Below, piece by piece: positions 8,355-17,730 of a stretch of 64,000 nucleotides of DNA (positions are counted from its first letter, which is position 1; every line of letters begins with the position of its first letter). This DNA comes from Vibrio penaeicida (lineage in GTDB: Bacteria > Pseudomonadota > Gammaproteobacteria > Enterobacterales > Vibrionaceae). Below the pieces are notes generated by a model. It had not been told where the DNA came from. It was given only the letters and a program-made list of their open reading frames with translations, and searched no databases. The position numbers and the translations under genes are program-made. The stretch lies in NCBI RefSeq assembly GCF_002933855.1, contig NZ_BFAQ01000027.1:81043-145042 (forward strand). The letters run 5' to 3'.

Positions 8355-11189
8355 TTACGGTTTGGGTACCACGCGAATCGATAAATACTCATCTTCTGGG
8401 ATTGATTGAGCGAGGCGTTGAATGTCTTCTACTGTGATCGATTTTAAAGCGTCTATGTACAGCACTTCATTTTCCACTAACTCAGGTTGAGATTGAGCAA
8501 CCGACGCTACATTTAACCAGTATCCGTTGTATTGTGGCTTTTGAGCCAACGTCTCAAGAATCGGAGCTTTTACTCGTTCTAGCTCTTCTTGGCTAATGGG
8601 TGCTTTTTGGAGCGCTTGCCAAATTTGTTGGTATACGGCTTCTACTTTCTCAACATCTTTCAATGCGGTGCGGCTTTCGATATTGATATAACCAAAGTCT
8701 TTTAACCAATTCGATTGTTCTAGGTACACACTTGGGCTGTAAGCCACTCCCATTTTCTCACGTATGGTCTCGGTCACCTTGCTTTGAAGGACACTATGAA
8801 GAACGCTATATCGAATGTTCCGCATAAGATCTGAACCATCGGAAACCTTCCAATATGCGGAGATGATGGCTTTCTCTGCATCACCAGTATGAAAAAGTGT
8901 TACTGGCTCCGTTTTGAATGTAGGCAAAGATTGAGTGAATGGCTTGGCAGGCGCTTGCGCGTGTATGTCTAGCGCGCCAAAAGTATTCGCTACGTAGTGG
9001 ACTGCCTGTTGTGGACTAATATCACCGACTAAAGAGATCTCGACGGGGCCCTTCTGAATGGCCTTATCAAGCACAGATTTAGCGTCTTTGATGTTAAAGC
9101 CACGGACTCGTTCGAGTGAGTGAACACTCCATCGCTTGTCGTCGCCATGGAGAATGGCAGAAGATTGTCTACCCAGCACGCTGCTTGGCTCGCTTTCATA
9201 GCTAGCGAGCAAATCTGCATAGTGGCGCACAGCTGATTCCCAGCCTTCTGCGCGATACCCGTTATCGGTCAGTAATGCCGCGCTAAAACGCAATTGATCG
9301 AATACATCTAATGAGTCCAGCGCAGCTTCGCTAACAAAACTACCTAATTGAACGTTAAGTGAAGCGGACAACGATCGACCGCCAAACATCTCTTGAAGCT
9401 CATCAGCGGTGTGCTTTTTCACCCCACTCAATACAATTGCGGGCCCGAATACGCTCCCAATAGGTGCGTTATATCCATTGAACCCCAATACTCCTTGCCC
9501 AAAGTTAATGGTTAAGTAGACCGTATTTTTTTCTAAATTAGTCGGCTTAACATTCAGCATCACACCATTATCAAATTGATAGCGCTGTATATCACCAAAT
9601 TGGGTTGGCTTGAGTTCGGTAACCTTACCAGCGGGGCCAAAGTCGGTATAGGCGAAAGTTTGGCTTTCCTGTTCTTTGTACGGTTCCACTTTCTCCTTTT
9701 GCATGGCTTGATAAGCTTCCAACATTTGCTTATTGATGTTAGAAGGAGCACTTCGATCGTCTAAATATAAACGTGCTGCGCTGTCTGACCAATGGGTTTG
9801 GAATGCGCGGTTTACGGACTCGACAGTGAGTTGCGATTTCATCTCTGCAAACAATTGACGTACCGTACGTTCAGACACCAAAGGCTCACCTGAGTCCAAG
9901 GCACTCACCACGCGGTTAGACAGCGTGGTGTTATGGGTACTGAAACGCTGTTCTTCTTCATTCTCAAGCGCACGCTCGTACGACTCGATCTGACGTTGAA
10001 TCTCTCGTTCACTGAACCCAAATGTTGTGGCTTGCTTTAGGGTATGATTCAAGGTTCGAAGCCCGCGTTGCCATTCTCCTTCATCGGTGATCACCGACAG
10101 GTTGCGAATGCGGACGACACCTGATTGCCCTTCCAATGACGCACCAGGGTATCGAAGTTTGCCATCTGCGTCGTTTCGCTCCACCGTCTTTTTAAGGCGG
10201 TGATTGAAGGCTCTCAAAGCGATGATTTCATTCAGGTAATCAAGATGCTGTTTTTTCCCATATGGCGCATTGTCTTTTGGGGTGATGAAATTGAGCCCAA
10301 TAACGATATAGCGATTTTTTGGATCAATATTGGCGTACACTTCCGTTTTTTTAGGTAAGGAATAGGTAATGGTTGGGTCCACAATCGCTTGCCCTGACGA
10401 TTTTGGTTGCCAGCTTGCAAAGTGCTCTTGGACTTTTTTCATCATTTGATGTTGGTGGATTGCACCAGATACAACCAATGTGGTGTGTTCAGGGCGGTAG
10501 TAGCGCTCGTAGAATGACTTCAGCGCATCCTGATTTATCTTGCTTATGGAAGATTCAGTGCCGATGGGCAATCGCTCATAAACATTTGACTCACCCAACA
10601 AATATTGAATCCGATCTATGTAGCGCTGCTGTTCTCTAGTCCCCCGAACTCGGCGTTCCGCTTGGATAACACCTCGTTCGCGTTCAATTGCGCTTGGGGA
10701 TAGTGTCAACTCAGACGCCGTTTCACGAAGTAAGAATAAGGCCGTTTCGATGGCTTCCGGCGTGGCTTTAGGTAAATCCAGCTCGTATGTGGTGTACCCA
10801 AGATCGGTCGAGGCGTTTGTGTCGGCACCAAACGCAAGGCCGTGCTTTTCCAACATGGGGATCATCGCCCCTTCTTCTACATGAGTAGAGCCGTTAAATG
10901 CCATGTGTTCTAAAAAATGCGCTAGCCCTGAATAGGGTTGGGGGTCTTGTTGAGAGCCCGCATCAATGTACATCTGTATCGACATACTCTGTTTTGGTAA
11001 ATCGTTGTCGATCATGATGACTCGCATGCCATTATCGAGCTTAGTTAATTGAACAGTTTCGTCCGTGGGAATGTCGGTAGGCGTATACCACAAAGCATCA
11101 TTTTGTTGCGAGGAATGCGCAAAAAATGAACATGTTGCGAGTAGCAGCAAAGCGAAAGGCTTACTAGTTTGTGTAAACATAAATGTCAT
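8355..11189 (-). CDS. Periplasmic M16 (pitrilysin/insulinase-type) zinc metalloprotease, PqqL-like
   Basis: 944 residues, close to the roughly 930 of E. coli PqqL. The N terminus has a hydrophobic segment and probable signal cleavage (FALLLLATCSFFAHS). The inverted zinc motif HxxEH is at residues 91-95 (HFLEHMAFNG), with the downstream Glu expected about 70 residues later. Two further M16 units follow, as in two-domain pitrilysins. It should cleave peptides in the periplasm; PqqL-like enzymes have been linked to processing of imported peptides. Starts at codon 1 or 4 both lack a strong ribosome binding site, so the exact start is uncertain. Confidence 0.88.
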   Translation of the reverse strand: MTFMFTQTSKPFALLLLATCSFFAHSSQQNDALWYTPTDIPTDETVQLTKLDNGMRVIMIDNDLPKQSMSIQMYIDAGSQQDPQPYSGLAHFLEHMAFNGSTHVEEGAMIPMLEKHGLAFGADTNASTDLGYTTYELDLPKATPEAIETALFLLRETASELTLSPSAIERERGVIQAERRVRGTREQQRYIDRIQYLLGESNVYERLPIGTESSISKINQDALKSFYERYYRPEHTTLVVSGAIHQHQMMKKVQEHFASWQPKSSGQAIVDPTITYSLPKKTEVYANIDPKNRYIVIGLNFITPKDNAPYGKKQHLDYLNEIIALRAFNHRLKKTVERNDADGKLRYPGASLEGQSGVVRIRNLSVITDEGEWQRGLRTLNHTLKQATTFGFSEREIQRQIESYERALENEEEQRFSTHNTTLSNRVVSALDSGEPLVSERTVRQLFAEMKSQLTVESVNRAFQTHWSDSAARLYLDDRSAPSNINKQMLEAYQAMQKEKVEPYKEQESQTFAYTDFGPAGKVTELKPTQFGDIQRYQFDNGVMLNVKPTNLEKNTVYLTINFGQGVLGFNGYNAPIGSVFGPAIVLSGVKKHTADELQEMFGGRSLSASLNVQLGSFVSEAALDSLDVFDQLRFSAALLTDNGYRAEGWESAVRHYADLLASYESEPSSVLGRQSSAILHGDDKRWSVHSLERVRGFNIKDAKSVLDKAIQKGPVEISLVGDISPQQAVHYVANTFGALDIHAQAPAKPFTQSLPTFKTEPVTLFHTGDAEKAIISAYWKVSDGSDLMRNIRYSVLHSVLQSKVTETIREKMGVAYSPSVYLEQSNWLKDFGYINIESRTALKDVEKVEAVYQQIWQALQKAPISQEELERVKAPILETLAQKPQYNGYWLNVASVAQSQPELVENEVLYIDALKSITVEDIQRLAQSIPEDEYLSIRVVPKP

Positions 11190-11336
11190 TTTCTAAGTAT
11201 CTTTATTAATTATAAGAATAGGTCGACTGTGAAAATATCGATTGGTTCAATAGAAGTCGAGAGATTTACCCAGACATGAGCAACTATGAATAGAAATGAA
11301 AACTTATGAACAAAACAGCACTTTTGTTTAAAGCTT

Positions 11337-11367
11337 ATACTCAAACCACCTCAAGGTGCTTGGTTTA
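11337..11367 (+). repeat. Short dispersed palindromic repeat (ATAC-CTCAAG-CTTGG type)
   Basis: It reads ATACTCAAACCACCTC then AAGGTGCTTGGTTTA. It is a degenerate copy of the family seen at 17598, 20713, 20951 and 21680, located upstream of the M16 gene. Confidence 0.6.
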
Positions 11368-11396
11368 GCGAGAATTGCTTTAGTTTAGTGGGGAGC

Positions 11397-11585
11397 TTAT
11401 TTATTTGATTCGGCATTCAATTTCGACATCCTTTTTTGCAGCTCCTTCTGAAGAAGGTTGGCGGCATAAGGCTTCATTGATTTCCATTTCTGGCATTCTT
11501 CTCGCGTTCTGCCGCATCCCAAACACCAGCCCTTGGTGCCCGAGAAATCGCACATATCGATACAGGGGCTTTTTCTCTTTTTCAT
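11397..11585 (-). CDS. DUF1289-type small cysteine protein
   Basis: 62 residues from the ATG at 11585. The pattern SPCIDMC, then WCLGCGRTREEC, is the Cys-rich signature of DUF1289 proteins, which may bind a metal. Function is unknown. I chose the internal ATG because AGGT lies about 8 bases upstream and it sits just past the stop of the preceding gene. The longer open frame would overlap that gene by 56 bases. Probably co-transcribed with the 151-residue ORF. Confidence 0.8.
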   Translation of the reverse strand: MKKRKSPCIDMCDFSGTKGWCLGCGRTREECQKWKSMKPYAANLLQKELQKRMSKLNAESNK

Positions 11586-11601
11586 TGCTTTGACCTGACC
11601 A

Positions 11602-12057
11602 TCATTCGTTGGTGCTATACCATAGCTTAAGAAGAACTTGCTCAACGCTCTCTTCAAGAACTCGAAGACGATTAAACTCTTCGAATAAACGCTGTTCTAG
11701 GTTTTTAAAATTCAGTGGCATTGTACGCTGACAAATACCATAGCTGCTATCCGGCGTTTTATACCCCTTCCAGCTACTTATACGCTTTCCTTCCAGCTCC
11801 ATAAATTGGCGAATAAACTCAGATTGTGACGGGCAATCCTCTTCAGCGTGCATGCATACAGGGAAAGATTTCTGCTTTATTTGGGGCGCTTCGATAAACG
11901 TTTCGAAATGGATCCCGCCTTGATTTTGATTAAACCAAGTCTGTTTGTAGAGCTGAAGGTAGTTCCCGCGGTTATAAATTTCCCAGTCGTCATCAAACCA
12001 ACTTGCTTGTCGGAGCATTTTTTCTAAATTGCGAAACACACCTTTTATATCTTTCAT
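11602..12057 (-). CDS. Conserved hypothetical protein, 151 residues
   Basis: Soluble, no signal peptide or membrane segment. It contains several Trp and Cys residues (SFPVCMHAEEDCPS) and I do not recognise the family. GAGTGG precedes the ATG. It is followed after 16 bases by the DUF1289 gene, suggesting a two-gene operon. Confidence 0.65.
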   Translation of the reverse strand: MKDIKGVFRNLEKMLRQASWFDDDWEIYNRGNYLQLYKQTWFNQNQGGIHFETFIEAPQIKQKSFPVCMHAEEDCPSQSEFIRQFMELEGKRISSWKGYKTPDSSYGICQRTMPLNFKNLEQRLFEEFNRLRVLEESVEQVLLKLWYSTNE

Positions 12058-12253
12058 ACCACTCGTTCTCGTTTACAGCTTGAGTACAAATTAACCCAAC
12101 ACTTTGTAACAATATAACATAACAACTAAAAGCATCAATAACGAAGCACAAAGGAGAGAATCCGCTCTATGTCCTGCACTTGTGATCACTCATTCGTTAG
12201 ATCAGTGAATACGTGACGCCCATTCAATTTGAACAAAAAGCAATCAAAAATAA

Positions 12254-12292
12254 TTGACATTATCATTGTCGATATGACATTAATGATGTCAT
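12254..12292 (+). promoter_or_regulatory. Promoter and palindromic operator of the MarR gene
   Basis: TTGACA (12254-12259) is a perfect -35 box. Seventeen bases later lies a weak -10 (ACATTA). A perfect palindrome ATGACAT-N5-ATGTCAT (12274-12292) covers the -10 and the ATG. The MarR protein probably represses itself here. A start point about seven bases after the -10 would fall at the ATG, so the mRNA may be leaderless. Confidence 0.55.
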
Positions 12293-12737
12293 GAAAAAGA
12301 CAAAAGAACTGTATGAATTGATATGGGCATCGCGTCCATTGATGCAAGCGGCTGAAGAGGTCGTAGAAAAGGGGCTGGCAGGAACTGGGTTGACGGTTCG
12401 AATGCGTGCTGTGCTAGAGATCCTATACATTTATGGCGGGTTAACGGTACCAGAAATAGCGCAACGGCTTGATATCAAGCGACAATATGTTCAGGTCATG
12501 GTGAACGACACAATTGCGTCTGGAAGCACTGAAAGAGTCCCAAACCCTCGACACAAGCGTTCTAGCCTGATCACGTTAACGGAGTCTGGTCGAGATGTTA
12601 TTTGTCAGGTAATACAACGGGAGCGAGAACTGCTTGATGGTGTGTCGAGCAACCTATGTGAAACCGATATTACCTCTGCTCTATCACTTGTTAGGCATCT
12701 CATCAAGGAACTCCAAACCAAGAGTAAGGACGAATAA
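12291..12737 (+). CDS. MarR-family transcriptional regulator
   Basis: A 148-residue winged-HTH regulator; the DNA-binding part reads LTVPEIAQRLDIKRQYVQ followed by the wing NPRHKRSSLITLT. There is no Shine-Dalgarno sequence before the ATG. Its stop codon overlaps the start of the isochorismatase-family gene by one base (TAATG), so the two are translationally coupled. The partner is likely to be both its target and a clue to the ligand. Confidence 0.88.
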   Translation: MKKTKELYELIWASRPLMQAAEEVVEKGLAGTGLTVRMRAVLEILYIYGGLTVPEIAQRLDIKRQYVQVMVNDTIASGSTERVPNPRHKRSSLITLTESGRDVICQVIQRERELLDGVSSNLCETDITSALSLVRHLIKELQTKSKDE

Positions 12738-13363
12738 TGATAATACAATGGCTGATCGTTCTTCCTATTGTGGCTGCGTTGTTATGGCTTGCGAACGGTA
12801 TACGCTTAATCGGAACCGTCAGTAAAGGTTATCCAATAGGTCATCGCCCCAATACCGCTGTATTAATGGTCGATCTTCAAACTGTGTTTTGGGAATCAGA
12901 CCAATTCAGTGAAGACGCTAAATTAAACGCTCAAACAGCGATCTTCGATGAAATAAACAACGCAAAAGAGCATGGGTTTCCAATCATTGCGATACGACAA
13001 GAATGGTCTATTTTGTCAACACAAGTGTTGTCACGGTTAACAATGGGTGGGGCAGCCATTGCAGGAACGAAAGGGACGGAAGTCGCCGAGCCTTTTTCCG
13101 ATCTATCAGATCATGCCCTAGTAAAGCGTGTACAAGATTCATTTGAGACAGGCGATTTAGATAAACTGCTAGAAGAACTGCAAGTTGGCACACTCCGAAT
13201 TGTTGGCTTAGATGCAAGATTCTGCGTTGATAAAACCGCAAAGGCGGCTCTTGGGCGAGGTTATAACGTCGAACTTATTGAAAAGGCAATACTGGCTGCT
13301 GAACCCAAAAAGGGAAAAGAAGTGTTGAAAACCTTAGCTCAAAACGGCGCTGTATTGAGATAG
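12737..13363 (+). CDS. Membrane-anchored isochorismatase-family hydrolase
   Basis: 208 residues. Residues 2-25 form a hydrophobic membrane anchor (IIQWLIVLPIVAALLWLA), unusual for this normally soluble family. The catalytic triad is visible: Asp46 (LMVDLQ), Lys130 (HALVKRVQDSF) and Cys163 (DARFCVDKTA). Family members hydrolyse isochorismate, nicotinamide and related amides. The substrate here is unknown; a MarR partner suggests response to an aromatic or toxic compound (inference). Confidence 0.82.
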   Translation: MIIQWLIVLPIVAALLWLANGIRLIGTVSKGYPIGHRPNTAVLMVDLQTVFWESDQFSEDAKLNAQTAIFDEINNAKEHGFPIIAIRQEWSILSTQVLSRLTMGGAAIAGTKGTEVAEPFSDLSDHALVKRVQDSFETGDLDKLLEELQVGTLRIVGLDARFCVDKTAKAALGRGYNVELIEKAILAAEPKKGKEVLKTLAQNGAVLR

Positions 13364-13433
13364 AACCAACACCGGTTTTGTTTTAGTCACACCTTCAAAC
13401 CGAAAACAAAAGCTCGCTTTTACAGAGGGGTTA

Positions 13434-14027
13434 TCATCTACAAAGGCTATCACCTACAGAAGCAATCAACTTAATTTGTCCGGTTTCATGGTGAGGTAAT
13501 GTTCGGTGCTGCCCCGGTGCCAAGTTATTAAATACGGTGCTTAAGATTTGGAGCGTATCTCCATGCGACACCAGCAAAATAACCGCGCCTTGATGAGATT
13601 CTTCCAATTCCAGTAGAAGGCTCCATGCTCGGTCGCAGACGCTTTGAGCGCTTTCAACATCGTTGTCGGTCTGTGTCGATGACTCTCCATCTTTTGCCCA
13701 TACCTTTTCATAGGTGTCTGAGCTTTTACCTTCCCACGTACCAAAAAAGCGTTCCCGTAACCGAACATCGACTTTCGAACTCGCAATACCGAGTGTACTT
13801 TTCACCGTTTCAGCGGTCTCAACCGTGCGTTTAAAGTCGGAATGCACCACCAGCGTAATGGGTTCGCCCGAATAGGCGTTGGCGGAAGTGATGGCTTGCT
13901 GCTTGCCAGTCTGTGTTAAACCATACTGAACGCAACCAATGGTTGGATCACTGACCACAATACCTGCAACATTGGCTTCACTTTCTCCGTGACGCATCAA
14001 AAGGTATGTATTTCTAAATTCGAGCAT
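13434..14027 (-). CDS. Histidine phosphatase (phosphoglycerate-mutase-like) family protein
   Basis: 197 residues. The phosphohistidine motif is LLMRHGESEAN (Arg12-His13-Gly14) and the second His lies in LLVSHGDTLQ. This is the branch that includes broad-specificity phosphatases such as CobC/GpmB-like enzymes. A strong purine-rich site AAGGGAAAGGA precedes the ATG directly. It is a single gene converging with the MarR operon. Substrate unknown. Confidence 0.85.
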   Translation of the reverse strand: MLEFRNTYLLMRHGESEANVAGIVVSDPTIGCVQYGLTQTGKQQAITSANAYSGEPITLVVHSDFKRTVETAETVKSTLGIASSKVDVRLRERFFGTWEGKSSDTYEKVWAKDGESSTQTDNDVESAQSVCDRAWSLLLELEESHQGAVILLVSHGDTLQILSTVFNNLAPGQHRTLPHHETGQIKLIASVGDSLCR

Positions 14028-14228
14028 TCCTTTCCCTTTTGTAAATGATTAACCACACATTTTCATGCGGACTGAGTCTGTTGTCCACACAAAAAACCAA
14101 GCCTAAATTACCCTTAAATAACAGCTAGTTAAATAAATTAGACTGCTATTCTCTCTTAGCCAAATGATCCTATTATTCGTGACGTTGTTGTGAACGGCAG
14201 ATGTCATTTCCTTTAACTTACCCATTAT

Positions 14229-14273
14229 TGAGCGTTTGATCAATAAACGAACAATAAAATGCTCAAACACTCA
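14229..14273. promoter_or_regulatory. Candidate DeoR-type operator
   Basis: An imperfect inverted repeat, TGAGCGTTTGA and TCAAACACTCA (10 of 11 positions paired), spaced by 23 bases, lies 65-110 bases before the DeoR gene. It is the most obvious symmetric site in this 310-base gap and a plausible autoregulatory site for the operon. Confidence 0.45.
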
Positions 14274-14337
14274 TTTTTTGTTGGATTAATGTTAAATCCA
14301 TCATTATATTCAGACGAAAGTGGAGATATGAACAAAT

Positions 14338-15132
14338 ATGAATCACGACCCAAAAATCACAAAGAAAACCGATATCCGACGCGAACTCATCATCGAAATG
14401 ACTCAGCAGGAAGGGAATGTTTCTGTTGAAACCTTGGTAGAAGTATTAGGCGTATCAGCCCAAACCATTCGGCGAGACATCAACCACCTGTGTAACGAAA
14501 ACCGCCTGCGTAGACGACACGGTGGCGTTGAACGCTTCGAGCAACCGCTCAATACGCCTTACGACCAAAGAGCCATAACAAACCATAACGAAAAAAGAGC
14601 GATTGCTGTGGCGGCAGCAGACATGATCCCAAATGGTTCTACGCTCTTTATCTCCATCGGTTCCACACCTGCGATGGTGGCAGAAGCGCTTCACGATAAA
14701 ACCGGCTTAACGGTGATGACCAACAACCTGAATGCAGCGATGGCACTGAGCAGCGAATTGACCAATCGCGTGATTCTTCCGGGTGGGGAATTACGCCTCC
14801 CCGACCGAGACATTTTGGGTGACGACGTACTGACCTTCTTCAACTCCTATCGAGCGGAGTTTGGCATTTTTGGTGTCGCTGGCGTATCGGAAGATGGGGG
14901 TATGTTGGATTTCCACGCATCCGAAGTGCGTGTAAGGGAAGCCATTCGCACGCATTGTAAAACGTCTATTTTGGTGATGGACAGCACTAAACTCAGCCGG
15001 ATCGCCCCTGCTGTCGGTGGCAGTATTTTTGATGTCGACCAAATCATAATGAATCAACATCCCGGTGAAGACGTGACCGCACTCAGCGAACGTGTGGGCG
15101 ACCGTCTTAAGCTCGTGGGAGGCGCATCATGA
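14338..15132 (+). CDS. DeoR-family transcriptional regulator
   Basis: 264 residues. N-terminal HTH with VSVETLVEVLGVSAQTIRRD, then the sugar-phosphate-binding DeoRC domain (GGELRLPDRDILGDD; VRVREAIRTHCKTSILVMDSTK is split here by position, the key Ser-Lys residues are present). It is the first gene of a six-gene operon; its last four bases overlap the start of the ATPase gene (ATGA). GlpR-like relatives sense glycerol-3-phosphate, which fits the downstream importer, but the ligand is not shown by the sequence. Confidence 0.88.
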   Translation: MNHDPKITKKTDIRRELIIEMTQQEGNVSVETLVEVLGVSAQTIRRDINHLCNENRLRRRHGGVERFEQPLNTPYDQRAITNHNEKRAIAVAAADMIPNGSTLFISIGSTPAMVAEALHDKTGLTVMTNNLNAAMALSSELTNRVILPGGELRLPDRDILGDDVLTFFNSYRAEFGIFGVAGVSEDGGMLDFHASEVRVREAIRTHCKTSILVMDSTKLSRIAPAVGGSIFDVDQIIMNQHPGEDVTALSERVGDRLKLVGGAS

Positions 15133-16205
15133 GCGAACATCCTTTTGTCGAGTTCGACAATATTGGCAAACGATGGAACGGTCAACTCGGTGTTGAAGAT
15201 ATCTCATTCAAAATTCCGGAAGGATCTTTTGTCGCCCTTCTAGGTCCATCGGGCTGCGGTAAGTCCACCACATTGCGTTTGCTTGCGGGGTTAGAAACAC
15301 CCGATATCGGTCACATCGTTATCGATTCACGGGACGTGACGGAACTCGCCCCTGCATCTCGAAATTTGTCGATGGTTTTCCAATCTTATGCCCTCTTTCC
15401 TCATCTTTCTGTGGCAGAAAACGTCATGTTTGGAATGAAAGTGCGCAAAGTGCCAAAACTAGAACGTGAAGAAAAGTTAAATAACGCGTTAGACATTACG
15501 GGGCTGATTGGGTACGAGCAAAGAAAGCCTGGGGAATTGTCTGGTGGGCAACGCCAACGTGTTGCGCTAGCCAGAGCGATTGTAGCAGGTCAGCCACTCT
15601 GTTTAATGGACGAGCCGCTGTCTAATTTGGATGCAAAGCTTAGAAACTCGGTTCGTAGAGACATAAAAAAGCTGCAACGAAAGCTGGGAATGACCGTGGT
15701 TTACGTTACGCACGACCAAACCGAAGCCATGAGCATGGCAGACATCATCATACTGATGAAAGACGGGCGAATCATGCAATCGGGTACCCCTCAAGAATTG
15801 TATAACGAACCTCAGAATACGTTTGCCGCTGAATTTGTCGGCGCACCGCCAATGGCACTGGTTTCTGCATCCGCATTAACGGGCTTTGAACACGCAAAAA
15901 CTGTGGGTATCCGAACAGAGAACATATCTATTTCTGGTAACAACGAAAGCATTCCCGGCAACAACACACGCGTTTCCGACAGCGGAAAAAACCGCTTAAC
16001 CTGCACGGTCTCGGAATGTGAATACCTCGGTGTCGAAACCCACATTAGTTTGAATCACCCAGACGCTAAGGGACTGGTGATTAAATTGGATGGGCATTCC
16101 TCGCTGAAAGAAGGAAGCACCGTGAATATCTCATTCGAAGATAGTGCGCTCCACCTATTTGATAGTAATGGGGACCGAATGTCCGATACGGCATCGGCTC
16201 AGTAA
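15129..16205 (+). CDS. ABC importer ATP-binding protein (UgpC/MalK-type)
   Basis: 358 residues. Walker A GPSGCGKSTT, signature LSGGQRQRVALARA, Walker B LCLMDEPLSNLD and the switch His in THDQTEAM are all intact. The C-terminal TOBE-type regulatory domain is about 120 residues. It energises uptake through the two permeases encoded downstream (17731 and 18642). The start overlaps the DeoR stop. Confidence 0.92.
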   Translation: MSEHPFVEFDNIGKRWNGQLGVEDISFKIPEGSFVALLGPSGCGKSTTLRLLAGLETPDIGHIVIDSRDVTELAPASRNLSMVFQSYALFPHLSVAENVMFGMKVRKVPKLEREEKLNNALDITGLIGYEQRKPGELSGGQRQRVALARAIVAGQPLCLMDEPLSNLDAKLRNSVRRDIKKLQRKLGMTVVYVTHDQTEAMSMADIIILMKDGRIMQSGTPQELYNEPQNTFAAEFVGAPPMALVSASALTGFEHAKTVGIRTENISISGNNESIPGNNTRVSDSGKNRLTCTVSECEYLGVETHISLNHPDAKGLVIKLDGHSSLKEGSTVNISFEDSALHLFDSNGDRMSDTASAQ

Positions 16206-16280
16206 ATATCAGCCTCAGCATTACACGCTGAAGTTGTTTTATCGCTTGCTGCACGCAGCTAATAAACCAATGGTGAAACT

Positions 16281-17546
16281 ATGAAGTTCTCTACATTCCT
16301 AGGATGGGTTTTAACTGGCATGGTCGCTGGTACGAGTCAGTCAGTCATGGCCGAAACCGAGTTAAACATGTATTACCCAATAGCGGTCGGGGGGCCGTTA
16401 ACAAAGGTGGTCGACAAAATGGTGTCTGATTTTGAATCTGAAAATCCGGATATCAAAGTGAATGCGATTTACTCCGGTAACTACGATGACACGCGAGTGC
16501 GAGCACTTTCTGCTTTGAACTCGGGCGAGCCAGCACAATTAGCCGTTATGTTTTCAATCGATGTGTATGACTTACTTGACCAAGATCTGATCACACCTTT
16601 TGATGACATTATGAATGACAAAGAAGATCAAGCATGGTTAAACGATTTTTATCCAGCGCTGATGGAAAACGGCCAGGCTGAAGGGCAAACATGGGGTATT
16701 CCTTTTCAGCGCTCTACCATTGTGGCGTACTACAACAAAGATATGTTCCGCAAAGCTGGGCTGGATCCTGAGAAGCCACCAACATCATGGGAAGAGCTGG
16801 TCAAAATGGGGAAAGCTCTCACCAACGATGACACCTTTGGGCTGATGATTCCGTCAACGGGTTATCCATACTGGATGTTCCAAGCTCTTGCGATTCAAAA
16901 CGGCAAAAAGTTGATGTCCGACGACGGGTTAGAAACCTACTTCGATGATCCATCTGTTGTAGATACGCTCAAGTTTTGGAAATCGCTATCTGAAGAACAC
17001 AAAATCATGCCTGAGGGCACGGTGGAATGGGGCACGTTACGTCAGGCATTCCTTGAAGGAAAAACAGCCATGATGTGGCACTCGACGGGCAACTTGTCTG
17101 CGGTGAAGAAATCAGCATCCTTTGATTTTGGTGTGGCCATGCTGCCGGGGAATGAACGTTTAGGCTCTCCTACTGGAGGAGGTAATTTCTACATCTTTAA
17201 AGACACAACGGATGAAGAAAAAGCGGCCTCTCTAAAACTGATCAAATTCATGACGGCCCCAGAACAGGCTGCGCACTGGTCTATCTCGACAGGCTATATG
17301 GGCGTATCAAAAAGTGCGTATGAAACGGAATCATTGAAGAAATACGCAGCTTCTTTCCCACCAGCTTTGGTTGCACGTAATCAATTAGAACACGCGGTTG
17401 CCGAGTTTTCGACGTATGAAACGGCGCGAGTCCGTGAAGGATTAAACAATGCGATTCAATCTGCGCTTACGGGAACCAAAACACCAGAAGCGGCATTGGA
17501 GCAGGCACAGAAATCTGCCAATCGACTGCTAAAAAACTATCGCTAA
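16281..17546 (+). CDS. Extracellular solute-binding protein, family 1 (UgpB-like)
   Basis: 421 residues with a signal peptide ending near SQSVMAETE. The mature part has the family 1 pattern (DFESENPDIKVNA, GIPFQRSTIVAYYNKDMF, PTSWEEL, a later GGGNFYI). It captures the substrate in the periplasm for the UgpA/UgpE-like permeases. The operon's phosphodiesterase suggests a glycerophosphodiester or glycerol-3-phosphate ligand. RBS GGTGAAA precedes the ATG. A strong hairpin follows it, as is common after binding-protein genes. Confidence 0.9.
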   Translation: MKFSTFLGWVLTGMVAGTSQSVMAETELNMYYPIAVGGPLTKVVDKMVSDFESENPDIKVNAIYSGNYDDTRVRALSALNSGEPAQLAVMFSIDVYDLLDQDLITPFDDIMNDKEDQAWLNDFYPALMENGQAEGQTWGIPFQRSTIVAYYNKDMFRKAGLDPEKPPTSWEELVKMGKALTNDDTFGLMIPSTGYPYWMFQALAIQNGKKLMSDDGLETYFDDPSVVDTLKFWKSLSEEHKIMPEGTVEWGTLRQAFLEGKTAMMWHSTGNLSAVKKSASFDFGVAMLPGNERLGSPTGGGNFYIFKDTTDEEKAASLKLIKFMTAPEQAAHWSISTGYMGVSKSAYETESLKKYAASFPPALVARNQLEHAVAEFSTYETARVREGLNNAIQSALTGTKTPEAALEQAQKSANRLLKNYR

Positions 17547-17597
17547 ACGCGCTTTATTATAAAAGTTTTGGCTAAAAAAGCTGTCGTAAACGGTTGA

Positions 17598-17628
17598 ATA
17601 CTCAAACAACCTCAAGATGCTTGGGTAT
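17598..17628 (+). repeat. Short dispersed palindromic repeat
   Basis: Reads ATACTCAAACAACCTC then AAGATGCTTGGGTAT. Same family and orientation as 11337 and 21680. It sits within the ABC operon, directly before the hairpin at 17629. Confidence 0.7.
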
Positions 17629-17657
17629 AAGCACCAGCAATGTGTTGGCTGGTGCTT
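17629..17657 (+). terminator. Hairpin between binding-protein and permease genes
   Basis: Perfect 10-bp stem AAGCACCAGC / GCTGGTGCTT with a 9-base loop and no T-run. It probably stabilises the upstream mRNA or attenuates read-through to the permeases. Confidence 0.55.
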
Positions 17658-17730
17658 ACTTCGCATCACTATAACTGAGTGTCGCTCCGCTAGGCATACA
17701 AGAAGTACAACCTAAACGAGCGCATTCACA

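Noticed and set aside
10373..10639. 88-codon open frame opposite the M16 protease gene
   Set aside because: Antisense shadow of a strongly supported gene; no ribosome binding site or family match.
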